Below the pieces are notes generated by a model. It did no database searches. It saw only the letters and a list, made by a program, of their open reading frames with translations, and was not told the DNA's origin. 57,688 nucleotides of DNA, from positions 1 to 57,688 of the forward strand of contig NZ_WODA01000012.1 of NCBI RefSeq assembly GCF_009729855.1. The letters run 5' to 3'. The stretch comes from Agromyces luteolus (lineage in GTDB: Bacteria > Actinomycetota > Actinomycetes > Actinomycetales > Microbacteriaceae). Both the position numbers and the translations under genes were made by a program. How positions within the stretch are numbered: the stretch's first letter is position 1; each line of letters begins with the position of its first letter. This document shows, in pieces, positions 28,534 to 36,531 of this stretch.

Positions 28534-29295
28534 ATGGTCGCGGTGAGATTCGGGTGCGGCCACGGAGCCGACGCCGACGATGCCGGCGTGGTCGCGCTGC
28601 GCCGGGCCTGCCCGGTCTGCATGCTCGTGCACGAGACGCAGCGGAGCCGCGGCGAGCTGCTGGGCCGCGTCGCTCCCGCGCAGCGACGTCGGCTCGCCGC
28701 CGAGACGCGCATCGGTGCGGAGTACGACTGGGCCTGCGTCCGGGGCCACGATCGGTACCGCGCGAGCGTGGTGGAGGTGCTGACCGGCACGGGGTGCGCG
28801 AAGTGCCGCGCGAACGCCGCCTCGCCGGGTGCCGCCCGCGAGGCGGGCATGCCGTTCATGAAGCACGGCCTCCGGGTCGGCACGTCGATGACCGAGCAGC
28901 GGCTGAGGGTCCTGCTCGGCGAGCGGATCCGACTCCACCACCGCGCGAACGCGGTGCGCACCGCCCGCATGTTCCACGGCCGGCAGGAGGTCTGGCCCGA
29001 CATCCTCGTCGCCGAGCTGCGCGTCGCGATCGAGTACGACGATCCGGGCCGCTCGGGGCGCGCGCACCGCGGGGTGAAGGAGGGGTCCGACGTCGAGAAG
29101 GACGAGGCGCTCCGCGAGGTCGGCTGGGAGGTCATCCGCATCCGCGGCGGCGGTCTGCCGCCGCTCGGGCCGTACAGCATTCCGTGCCGCGGCATCACCC
29201 CGGCGGTCGCCGACGAGGTCGTACGACTCCTGCGCGCTATTCGAGGCGACGCCGCCGTCGATGCGCTGCTCGTCCGGCCCGTGGCCGCGTCGTGA
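28534..29295 (+). CDS. Zinc-ribbon protein with Vsr/PD-(D/E)XK-like nuclease domain
   Basis: 253 residues. The N-terminal half has cysteine pairs CPVC (near residue 28) and a treble-clef module YDWACVRGHDRYRAS...GTGCAKCRA, like the zinc ribbons fused to very-short-patch-repair-type nucleases. The C-terminal half reads WPDILVAELRVAIEYDDPGRSG...HRGVKEGSDVEKDEALREVGWEVIRIRGGG: the Asp-Ile-Leu, Ile-Glu-Tyr-Asp, Lys-Asp and Trp-x-Val-x-Arg-Ile pattern of the Vsr/DUF559 fold. ATG at 28534 with GGAGGG upstream. It is divergent from the polymerase gene, which hints at DNA repair. The exact substrate is unknown. Confidence 0.75.
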   Translation: MVAVRFGCGHGADADDAGVVALRRACPVCMLVHETQRSRGELLGRVAPAQRRRLAAETRIGAEYDWACVRGHDRYRASVVEVLTGTGCAKCRANAASPGAAREAGMPFMKHGLRVGTSMTEQRLRVLLGERIRLHHRANAVRTARMFHGRQEVWPDILVAELRVAIEYDDPGRSGRAHRGVKEGSDVEKDEALREVGWEVIRIRGGGLPPLGPYSIPCRGITPAVADEVVRLLRAIRGDAAVDALLVRPVAAS

Positions 29296-29322
29296 GTCTG
29301 GCGCGTCTCGCCGCCCCGCCGA

Positions 29323-29360
29323 TAGGGTGAGGACCGTCTCCGCTTGACCCGGGCGGAGAC
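29323..29360 (+). promoter_or_regulatory. Promoter and 5' stem-loop of the NfeD-flotillin operon
   Basis: TAGGGT (29323-29328) is a -10 candidate. The predicted start falls at the base of a perfect inverted repeat GTCTCCGC-N9-GCGGAGAC (29336-29360), so the message would begin with a hairpin ahead of the GTG at 29384. Confidence 0.5.
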
Positions 29361-29383
29361 ATCGTCGTGCAGAGAGGCCCGTT

Positions 29384-29860
29384 GTGCTGCTCCCCTTCCT
29401 CATCGTCGGAGGCCTCGGCCTCGCCCTGCTGCTCATCTCGCTGGTCATCGGCGACGTGCTCGACCACTTCGAGGTCGGCGACGGCGCGATCTCGGGCACC
29501 GCGCTCGCCATCGGCATGACCGTGTTCGGCGCCGCCGGCGCGCTCACCGCGAGCAGCGGGCTGGAGCTCGTCTGGGCCTACGTGGTGGCGGGAGCGCTCG
29601 CGGTCGTGGCCTATGTCGTCGCCGTCCTCACCGTCCGTTCGCTCGCGCGGTCCTCCGACGGGGAGCCGGCCTCGGCGGTGGGCCTCACCGGGGTCGCCAC
29701 GGCATCGATCTCGCCCGCCGGCGGCGAGGTGAGCCTCGACGGTCCGGCGGAGATCGAGCGGCGCCTGGCGTACGCCGACTCCCCGATCGACGAGGGCGCC
29801 CGCATCCGCGTGATCGCGCACGCGGGCAGCCGCGTGAAGGTGGTCGCCGACCGTTCCTGA
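29384..29860 (+). CDS. NfeD-like membrane protein
   Basis: 158 residues. Three membrane helices (about 1-25 LLPFLIVGGLGLALLLISLVI, 36-58, and 62-88) are followed by a small beta-rich OB-fold-like domain (about 98-158, GLTGVATASISPAGGEVSLDG...). This is the short NfeD (YuaF-like) type without a protease domain, which pairs with flotillins in membrane microdomains. The GTG start follows AGAGG. The flotillin gene begins 78 bases downstream, and the pairing supports the assignment. Confidence 0.85.
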   Translation: MLLPFLIVGGLGLALLLISLVIGDVLDHFEVGDGAISGTALAIGMTVFGAAGALTASSGLELVWAYVVAGALAVVAYVVAVLTVRSLARSSDGEPASAVGLTGVATASISPAGGEVSLDGPAEIERRLAYADSPIDEGARIRVIAHAGSRVKVVADRS

Positions 29861-29938
29861 CCCGCCGGGCGTCGCGCCGCGACATCCGTCACACCCTGCA
29901 CCATCACCCGCGCACCATCGACCCGAATCGGAAGAACC

Positions 29939-31399
29939 ATGACCCCTGAGATCATCCAGATCGGCGCGATCCTCGCGATCGTCGTCGCCTTCCTCGGACT
30001 CCTCGGCTTCATCGCCGGGCGCATCCGACGCGTGCCGCCGAACGAGGCGCTCGTCATCGTCGGCCGCGCCGGCGGGCGCGCCTCGGCGGAGTCCGCCGGC
30101 CAGCGCGTCGTGATCGGCGGACGCACGTTCGTCTGGCCGATCCTGCAGCAGGGCTTCCCGATCTCGCTCGAGCAGCGCCAGATCGGCATCACGGTCGAGG
30201 GCGTCGACCGCAACCGCATCAAGATCGCGATCAAGGCCTCGATCAACTTCAAGGTCAGCGGCACCGAGGAGGGCGTGCGCCGCGCGGCCCAGCGCTTCCT
30301 GTCGCAGCAGGACCTGCTGACCGAGATCATCTCGGAGTCGCTCGAGGGCTCGCTCCGGTCGATCGTGGGCGACATGACGATCGAGCAGATCATCTCCGAC
30401 CGCAAGTCGCTCTCCGACCGCGTCGTCGCCGAGACGAAGGCCGACCTCGCGGAGCAGGGCCTCCAGGTCGACCTGCTGAACATCAGCGACATCTCGACGC
30501 CGGGCAGCGACTACCTCGCCAACCTCGGTCGCGCCGAGGCCGCTCGCGCCCGCCAGGTGGCCGAGGTCAGCGAGGCCGAGGCCGCGCGGGCGAGCGAGTT
30601 CGCGCGCATCGAGGCCGCCGAGCAGATCGCCGAGCGTCAGAAGGCGCTGAGCCTCAAGCAGGCCACGATCAAGGCCGAGACCGACCGCGCGAACGCCGAG
30701 GCCGAAGCGGCCGGCCAGCTCGCGAAGGCCGAGCAGGACAAGCTCGTCGCCGTCGAGGAGCGCGACGCGCTCTCCGAGCAGGCGCTCGTCACGCAGGAGC
30801 GCCTCGACATCGAGATCCGCAAGCCCGCCGAGGCCGAGGCCTACGCCGAGGTGCAGCGCGCCACCGCGAAGCGCGACGCCGCGAACGCCAGCACCGAAGC
30901 CGAGGCGTTCAAGCGCACGAAGATCGCCGAGGCGAACAAGGTCGCCGCCGTGCAGGACGCCGAGGCGGCCGCGTCCGCCGTCCGCTTCGCCGGTGAGGCC
31001 GAGCGCGACCGCCAGGTCGCGCTCGCGGCCGGTATCCGCGCCGAGGGCGAGGCGCGCGCCGATGCCATCCAGGCCGAGGGCGTCGCCGAGGCGGCGGCCA
31101 CCGATGCCAAGGCCGAGGCCCTCAAGAAGTACGGCGAGGCCGCGCTCGCGCAGGAGATCATCTCGCGCCTGCCCGAGATCGTCCGTGCGGCCGCCGAGCC
31201 GATCGCCAACATCGACACGCTGACGGTCGTCTCGACCGACGGCGCGTCGGCCATGACCAAGACCGTCGGCCAGGTGCTCGGCGAGGGCACCGAGGTCGTC
31301 AAGTCGCTCACGGGTCTGGATGTCGGCTCGATCCTCGCCGGGCTCGCCGGGGGGACCATCGTGGCCGGCCACGACGGGGCCAAGCAGGACGCGAGCTGA
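29939..31399 (+). CDS. Flotillin-like SPFH (band 7) protein
   Basis: 486 residues. A single N-terminal membrane helix (about 5-27, IIQIGAILAIVVAFLGLLGFIAG) leads into the SPFH domain (about 28-200, VPPNEALVIVGRAGG...ITVEGVDRNRIKIAIKASINFKV...). Next comes a long Glu/Ala-rich coiled coil (about 200-400, with repeated AEA and EAAR patterns) and a glycine-rich C-terminal end. Flotillins scaffold membrane microdomains and oligomerise on the inner face. GGAAG precedes the ATG. Operon with the NfeD-like gene. Confidence 0.93.
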   Translation: MTPEIIQIGAILAIVVAFLGLLGFIAGRIRRVPPNEALVIVGRAGGRASAESAGQRVVIGGRTFVWPILQQGFPISLEQRQIGITVEGVDRNRIKIAIKASINFKVSGTEEGVRRAAQRFLSQQDLLTEIISESLEGSLRSIVGDMTIEQIISDRKSLSDRVVAETKADLAEQGLQVDLLNISDISTPGSDYLANLGRAEAARARQVAEVSEAEAARASEFARIEAAEQIAERQKALSLKQATIKAETDRANAEAEAAGQLAKAEQDKLVAVEERDALSEQALVTQERLDIEIRKPAEAEAYAEVQRATAKRDAANASTEAEAFKRTKIAEANKVAAVQDAEAAASAVRFAGEAERDRQVALAAGIRAEGEARADAIQAEGVAEAAATDAKAEALKKYGEAALAQEIISRLPEIVRAAAEPIANIDTLTVVSTDGASAMTKTVGQVLGEGTEVVKSLTGLDVGSILAGLAGGTIVAGHDGAKQDAS

Positions 31400-31424
31400 G
31401 CCGGGCGCGGCGCGCGCGGCACCT

Positions 31425-31430
31425 TAGAGT
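31425..31430 (+). promoter_or_regulatory. -10 element of the M20 peptidase gene, leaderless type
   Basis: TAGAGT, 7 bases, ATG at 31438. No ribosome-binding site. Confidence 0.5.
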
Positions 31431-31437
31431 GGGACGC

Positions 31438-32778
31438 ATGTCCCACTCCCCCGTCGTGCGCGCCGGCGCCCCCGAGCGGCTTGCTCGCATGATCCGGCTC
31501 GAGACGGTCTCGGCCGAGCTCGACGAGCGCGGCCGGGGCGACTTCGACCGGTTCCGCGAGCTGCTCGTCGAGCTCTACCCGCTCGTGCACGAGCACCTCG
31601 CGTTCGAGCGCGTCACCGACCTCGGCCTCCTCTACCACTGGCGCGGCCGCGGCGACGGCGACCCCGTCGTGCTCATGGCCCACTTCGACGTGGTGCCCGC
31701 CGACGCATCGCACGGGTGGACGTTCCCGCCCTTCGAGGGTCGGATCCACGACGGCTCTGTCTGGGGCCGCGGCGCCCTCGACGACAAGGGCCCGCTGCTG
31801 GTGCTGCTCGAGGCCGCCGAGAACCTGCTCGCCGAGGGATTCGCCCCCGCCCGCGACGTCTACCTCTCGTTCGGCGGCAACGAGGAGTCGTACGGCGGCG
31901 CCGCGATCGCCGCCGCCGACCTCCTGCGCGAGCAAGGCGTCATCCCGTGGCTCGTCCTCGACGAGGGCGGGGCCGTCGTCGACGCACCGCTCCCCTTCCT
32001 GAAGGTGCCCGCGGCGATGGTCGGCGTCGGCGAGAAGGGCGTCATGACCGTGCGGCTCAGCGCGCGCGGCGACGGCGGGCACGCCTCGGCGCCGCCGCGG
32101 CTGACCGCAGCGGCACGCGTCGCGCGCGCCGTGGCGCGACTGTCGCCCAACCCGTTCCCCAAGCGGATGCCGCGGTCCATGCGCTCGATGCTCCGAGCCT
32201 TCGCTCCGCACACGAAGGGCGGCGCCCGCCTGCTCCTCCGCCTGCTGACGGCGCTTCCCTGGCTCACGGCGCGCGTGTTCGCACGGATCGGCGGCGAGCC
32301 TGCCGCGCTCGTGCAGACCACGGTCGCGCCGACGATGCTCGGCGGCGGTTCGGCGGCGAACGTGCTGCCCGCCGAGGCGTCGGCGACGATCAACCTCCGG
32401 GTGGCGATCGGCGAGGACGTGGCATCCGTCGTCCGGCGGCTGCGACAGGTCATCCGCGAACGCCAGGTGGCCATCGACGTGCTCGAGGGCGACGACCCCT
32501 CGCCCGAGTCGCCGGTCGACGCCCCGCAGTTCCGCGCGATCGCCGACGCGGTCCGGGCCTCGTACCCCGAGGCGATCACGGCGCCGTACCTGATGATGGC
32601 GGCGACCGACTCGCGTCACTTCCACCGGTTCGCCCCCGCGGTCTACCGGTTCGCGCCGCTCGCTATGACCGCGGCGCAGCGCGCGTCCATCCACGGCGTC
32701 GACGAGCGCGTGAGCATCGACAGCCTCGAGCGGGGCGAGCGGTTCCACCGCGCGCTCATCCGTTCGTTGCCGGAATGA
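31438..32778 (+). CDS. M20 family zinc metallohydrolase
   Basis: 446 residues. Co-catalytic zinc site motifs: VVLMAHFDVVPAD (His and Asp), GRGALDDKGPLLVLLEA (bridging Asp), and FGGNEESYGG (catalytic Glu pair); a dimerisation domain follows (ARGDGGHASAPPR) and the last ligand His is in ATDSRHFHRFAP. It resembles M20 carboxypeptidases of the CPS1/PM20D type acting on peptides or N-acyl amino acids; the exact substrate cannot be told. The ATG at 31438 is preferred to the GTG at 31429, which lies partly in the -10 box. Confidence 0.9.
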   Translation: MSHSPVVRAGAPERLARMIRLETVSAELDERGRGDFDRFRELLVELYPLVHEHLAFERVTDLGLLYHWRGRGDGDPVVLMAHFDVVPADASHGWTFPPFEGRIHDGSVWGRGALDDKGPLLVLLEAAENLLAEGFAPARDVYLSFGGNEESYGGAAIAAADLLREQGVIPWLVLDEGGAVVDAPLPFLKVPAAMVGVGEKGVMTVRLSARGDGGHASAPPRLTAAARVARAVARLSPNPFPKRMPRSMRSMLRAFAPHTKGGARLLLRLLTALPWLTARVFARIGGEPAALVQTTVAPTMLGGGSAANVLPAEASATINLRVAIGEDVASVVRRLRQVIRERQVAIDVLEGDDPSPESPVDAPQFRAIADAVRASYPEAITAPYLMMAATDSRHFHRFAPAVYRFAPLAMTAAQRASIHGVDERVSIDSLERGERFHRALIRSLPE

Positions 32779-32875
32779 GACATCCGACCGACTAGGGTGA
32801 ACCCACCCTCGGATCCGGACCACGGACTCCGCCCGAATGCCCCCGCCCTCGCTCCACCCACCCGAAGGACCCGCC

Positions 32876-34321
32876 ATGAAGCGCGCTGCGAAGCTCGGAC
32901 CCGTCGCCGCGATCGTCGGCTTCCTCGCCTTCGTGGAGTTCACGAGCGGCATCATCCAGGGCTACTACACGCCGCTGCTCACCGACATCGCGCGCCACCT
33001 CGGCGTGCACGACGCCGACGTGAACTGGCTCGAGGGCTCGCAGCTCATGCTCTCCGCGCTCGTGGTGCCGGCGTTCGCGAAGCTCGGCGACATGGTGGGC
33101 CACAAGCGGATGCTGGTCTGGTCGACCGCGATCACCGCGGTGGCGTCGACCGCGCTCGCGTTCACGGACGTCTTCTGGGTGTTCCTCGTCGCCTGGGCGC
33201 TTCAGGGGTTCTACGTCGTCTGGCTCCCCCTCGAGATCGCGCTGGTGTGGTCGCGGAGCCGTTCCGCCGACCGCCCGGCCGCGATGACGCGCCGCGCCGC
33301 CGGGTTCCTGGTCGCGGCCCTCGAGCTCGGTGCGATCGCCGGGGCGCTCTCAGCGGGCGCGCTCGCCGAGGCGCTGCCGATGCGGGTGCTGCTGCTGGTG
33401 CCGGCCGTCGCGGTCATCGCGTGCTTCTTCGTGATCCTGTTCGGAGTGAAGGAATCGCCGGACCTCACGGGCGGCACGCTCGACACCGGCGGCCTCATCC
33501 TCATCTCGCTGGCCCTCATCTCGCTCACCGGCGGGCTGAGCTTCATGCGGCTGAACGGCCCCGGCGACCTGCTCTCGTGGGCGCTCGTCGCCCTCGGCGT
33601 CCTGCTCGTCGTCCCGTTCGTGCGGTACGAGCTGCGGCATCCCGACCCGCTCATCGACGTGCGCATGTTCCGCTCGACGACGCTCTGGCCGGTCTTCCTC
33701 ACCGCCGGCCTGTTCGGCGTCAGCGTGCTCGGCGCGCAGGCGCCGCTCTCGACGTTCGCCAGGACGGATGCCGCGACCTACGGCTACGGCCTCGGTGCGA
33801 CGAGCTTCCAGACCTCCCTGCTGATCGGCTCGTACGTGCTCTCCCTCGTGGTCGGCGCGATGCTCTTCCCGTTCGTCACGCGCTGGCTGTCGCCGCGTGT
33901 GGCGCTCATCGGCGCGAGCGCGCTCGTGTCGATCGGCTACCTGCTCTTCCTGCCGTTCCACGACGCGTACGGGCAGGCGCTCACCAACTTGGTCATCGCG
34001 GGCATCGGCTCGGGGGCGCTCGTGGCGGCGCTCCCGGCGGCCGCCGCGGCCGCCGCGCCGCAGCAGCAGACCGGCGTCGCGACGGGCCTCACGAACTCGG
34101 TGAAGACCGTCGGCGGCGCGATCGCGTCGTGCGTGTTCGGCATCGCGCTCCTCGGCGCGGCGGGCGAAGCCGCCACGGGGACCGCCGGGAGCTTCGCCGG
34201 CTACGTGACGGTCTGGCTCGTCTGCGGCCTGACCGCCGCCGTCGCGGCGGTGGTGCTCGCGTTCGTGCCGAAGCTGGCGTTCTCCGACGCTCCCGAGGTG
34301 GAGGCGGCCGCGGTCCGCTGA
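32876..34321 (+). CDS. MFS transporter, multidrug DHA2-like
   Basis: 481 residues with about 14 hydrophobic segments, fitting the 14-TM drug:proton antiporter group of the major facilitator superfamily. MFS signatures: GIIQGYYTPLLTDIARHL in TM1, motif A-like KLGDMVGHKRMLVWS between TM2 and TM3, and ALVVAALPAAAAAAAPQQQTGVATGL in the C-terminal half. The ATG at 32876 has GAAGGA just upstream; a -10 candidate TAGGGT lies at 32793-32798, after the M20 stop. The substrate is unknown. Confidence 0.9.
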   Translation: MKRAAKLGPVAAIVGFLAFVEFTSGIIQGYYTPLLTDIARHLGVHDADVNWLEGSQLMLSALVVPAFAKLGDMVGHKRMLVWSTAITAVASTALAFTDVFWVFLVAWALQGFYVVWLPLEIALVWSRSRSADRPAAMTRRAAGFLVAALELGAIAGALSAGALAEALPMRVLLLVPAVAVIACFFVILFGVKESPDLTGGTLDTGGLILISLALISLTGGLSFMRLNGPGDLLSWALVALGVLLVVPFVRYELRHPDPLIDVRMFRSTTLWPVFLTAGLFGVSVLGAQAPLSTFARTDAATYGYGLGATSFQTSLLIGSYVLSLVVGAMLFPFVTRWLSPRVALIGASALVSIGYLLFLPFHDAYGQALTNLVIAGIGSGALVAALPAAAAAAAPQQQTGVATGLTNSVKTVGGAIASCVFGIALLGAAGEAATGTAGSFAGYVTVWLVCGLTAAVAAVVLAFVPKLAFSDAPEVEAAAVR

Positions 34322-34362
34322 GGATCTCCGCGGCATCATTCGACTACACGTGGAGTTCCTGC

Positions 34363-34397
34363 TTACTTACATATAAGAGGTTATATGTAGGTAAACT
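34363..34397 (+). promoter_or_regulatory. Palindromic operator over the fic promoter
   Basis: A 14-bp inverted repeat, TTACTTACATATAA and TTATATGTAGGTAA (34363-34376 and 34381-34394), with spacer GAGG and one mismatch, strikingly AT-rich in this genome. The -10 box TAAACT (34392-34397) overlaps the right arm, and the ATG follows after 6 bases. A protein bound here would block polymerase. The winged-helix end of the Fic protein is the obvious candidate. Confidence 0.7.
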
Positions 34398-34403
34398 TCG
34401 CTC

Positions 34404-35660
34404 ATGGCTTCAGATGAGCTGCCGGATGTCGCGAGCCTCCGGATCGCGATCCCCCCGACCACCGCCGAGCCGCGCGAGTGGCGGCCCCGGAACCCGGCGG
34501 GATTCTCCAACGCCGAGGTCCGCCGTCAGACGGGCCCGTACGTCTCCGCGCAGACGGCGAGCATCGCTGAGTGGTCGCCCCGCCTCTCGGGCATCGACAC
34601 GGCCGATATCGAGGAGGCCGCGCTCGCGCTCGCCGACTTCGACCGGTACGCCCTCATCCGCCTCGGCGCGGAGCATCCCGCACTCGGACCCATGTCGGCG
34701 ATCCTGCTCCGCACCGAGAGCGCCTCGAGCAGCCAGATCGAGCAGCTGACCGCCTCGGCCCGCCAGCTCGCCCTCGCCGAGATCGACGAGGGCGATCGCG
34801 CGAACGCCGCCACCGTCATCGGCAACGTTCGGGCGATGGAGGCGGCGATCACGCTGTCCGAGCATCTCGACGCCGACAGCATCCTGGCGATGCACCGCGA
34901 ACTCCTCCGCCGTCAGGTCGGGCTCGAAGACCAGGCCGGTGCATTCCGGACCGAGCTCGTCTGGATCGGCGGCCGCGACAACGCCGGCCCGCGCGGTGCG
35001 GACTACATCGCGCCGCAACCGGAACGGATTCCCGCCGCGATCGACGACCTGGTGGCCTTCGCCGGCCGCGTCGACCTGCCCGCGCTCCTGCAGATCGCCG
35101 TCGCGCACGCCCAGTTCGAGTCCATCCACCCGTTCGTCGACGGCAACGGCCGCACCGGTCGCGCGCTCGCCCAAGCCATGCTGCGCAACAAGGGACTCGC
35201 CACCCACACGACCGTGCCGCTCTCGGCGGGCCTGCTCGTCGACGTGAGCCGATACTTCGAGGCGCTGCGGGCGTTCCGCGACGGCGACGCCGGCCCGATC
35301 GCGCACAGCTTCGCCGACGCATCCCGATATGCAGCGAGTTCAGGCCGCGCCCTGGTCGACGCCCTCGCCGACCAACTCGAGGCATCTCGCCAGAAGCTCG
35401 CCGGCATCAGGTCGGTCTCGAAGGCCTGGGCGCTCCTTCCCCGCCTGATCGCCCAGCCGATCATCAACAGCCGGTATCTCACGCGTGAACTCGGCTTCAA
35501 CGACGTCACCGCCAAGCGCACGATCGAGACCCTCGTCGAACGGGGCGTTCTCGTCGAACGTTCCGGGCGCGCGCGGAACCGGGTCTGGCAGCACACCGGC
35601 ATCCTCGACGCGCTCGACGACTACGCCGCGGAGATCCGGCGATCCGCACGGCACCGCTGA
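34404..35660 (+). CDS. Fic family protein with C-terminal winged helix
   Basis: 418 residues. Fic enzymes transfer AMP (or other nucleotide parts) to hydroxyl side chains of target proteins. The active-site loop HPFVDGNGRTGR (about 242-253) is intact. An inhibitory-helix-like motif TESASSSQIEQL (about 105-116) resembles the class II S/T-x-x-x-E-G/N motif but with Gln after Glu. The C-terminus (about 330-418, with LTRELGFNDVTAKRTIETLVERGVL) is a winged helix-turn-helix. A leaderless promoter overlaps a palindrome, suggesting autorepression. A hairpin terminator follows the stop. No antitoxin-like partner is seen. Confidence 0.92.
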   Translation: MASDELPDVASLRIAIPPTTAEPREWRPRNPAGFSNAEVRRQTGPYVSAQTASIAEWSPRLSGIDTADIEEAALALADFDRYALIRLGAEHPALGPMSAILLRTESASSSQIEQLTASARQLALAEIDEGDRANAATVIGNVRAMEAAITLSEHLDADSILAMHRELLRRQVGLEDQAGAFRTELVWIGGRDNAGPRGADYIAPQPERIPAAIDDLVAFAGRVDLPALLQIAVAHAQFESIHPFVDGNGRTGRALAQAMLRNKGLATHTTVPLSAGLLVDVSRYFEALRAFRDGDAGPIAHSFADASRYAASSGRALVDALADQLEASRQKLAGIRSVSKAWALLPRLIAQPIINSRYLTRELGFNDVTAKRTIETLVERGVLVERSGRARNRVWQHTGILDALDDYAAEIRRSARHR

Positions 35661-35661
35661 A

Positions 35662-35687
35662 CGGGATGGCGCGGCGGCGCCATCCCG
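35662..35687 (+). terminator. Terminator after fic
   Basis: CGGGATGGCGC and its complement form a perfect 11-bp stem with loop GGCG, beginning one base after the fic stop codon. Confidence 0.75.
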
Positions 35688-35886
35688 CGGTCGAGGCCCG
35701 TCTTCGACCGGGCTCATCCTCGCGATCGTGGGTTCCGCCATCGGCATCGTCGTGGCGGTCGTCACGTTCGTGCGCGCTCTCATCCGGGGGGTCGGATGCC
35801 GCGGCTCGCGCGTCCTGAAAAAAGGACTGGCCTGCGCGGGCTTCCCGACCCGACGACGTGATCGACCCGGGGCACCGAGCGAGATT

Positions 35887-36336
35887 TCAGCCCTCTCCGA
35901 GCTCGCGCAGGGCGCGTGAACGCTCCTCGGTCAGCGAACCGATGAGGCCGTTGCGCTTGGCCTCGGTGATCCACTTGCCCGCCGTCTGCGCGTCCACCCC
36001 ATGCAGGGCGGCGATGGCCTCGCGCGGCGTCAGACCGGCGAGCACCGCCTTGCGGTAGAGCCGCGCCACCTCGGCGTCGAACTCCGCGGACCCGCCGCGC
36101 GGACGCCGCAACGGTCGCTCGGAGGTGAATTCGGCCAGCCAGCGCGCATCGATCTCGGGCGAGTTCATGCCGGCGGCGTCGACCGCGTCGGCCCATCCGA
36201 TGCCGCGGAGGACATCACCGGTCAGGCGCACGCCCTCGGGCGCGATCACCGTCATCGTGCGCCCGTCGTCGCCGAACTCGATCGTCCATCCGGGCAGCAG
36301 CGAGGGGTGCTGTGTCGTCCTGCGCATCTTCGGCAT
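35887..36336 (-). CDS. Small protein with C-terminal helix-turn-helix
   Basis: 149 residues, not assigned to a named family. The N-terminal part (about 1-60) looks like a small beta domain (GWTIEFGDDGRTMTVIAPEG). The C-terminal part, EVARLYRKAVLAGLTPREAIAALHGVDAQTAGKWITEAKRNGLI, has the form of a helix-turn-helix common in actinobacterial and phage proteins (YRKAL..G..P..AIA..L.V...TA.KWI..A...GLI). GAGAGGA precedes the ATG. It lies alone between fic and dinB. DNA binding is likely; the target is unknown. Confidence 0.7.
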   Translation of the reverse strand: MPKMRRTTQHPSLLPGWTIEFGDDGRTMTVIAPEGVRLTGDVLRGIGWADAVDAAGMNSPEIDARWLAEFTSERPLRRPRGGSAEFDAEVARLYRKAVLAGLTPREAIAALHGVDAQTAGKWITEAKRNGLIGSLTEERSRALRELGEG

Positions 36337-36531
36337 GAGGTGTTCCTCTCGTGGCGGCCAGGAGGCTTCGCCTACCAGAAGTACTCAGGCATCTGGTCGT
36401 TCGTCAACCATGACCGCCCCCCAGTTCTGGTGTGATTTCGCACATGGCGTTCCCCGTCGTCGCGATGAAGCATCCCGTGTCCCCGGTGCGTGCGACGATC
36501 CGCTTGACGGACGATCGGCGGGAGGGACGCG

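Noticed and set aside
29237..31372. 711-codon minus-strand frame opposite the flotillin gene
   Set aside because: Antisense shadow of a well-supported gene, no ribosome-binding site or family similarity.
35700..35800. Hydrophobic stretch GLILAIVGSAIGIVVAVVTF as a small membrane protein
   Set aside because: No start codon with a ribosome-binding site in frame and the downstream frame is unstructured; could be a gene fragment.
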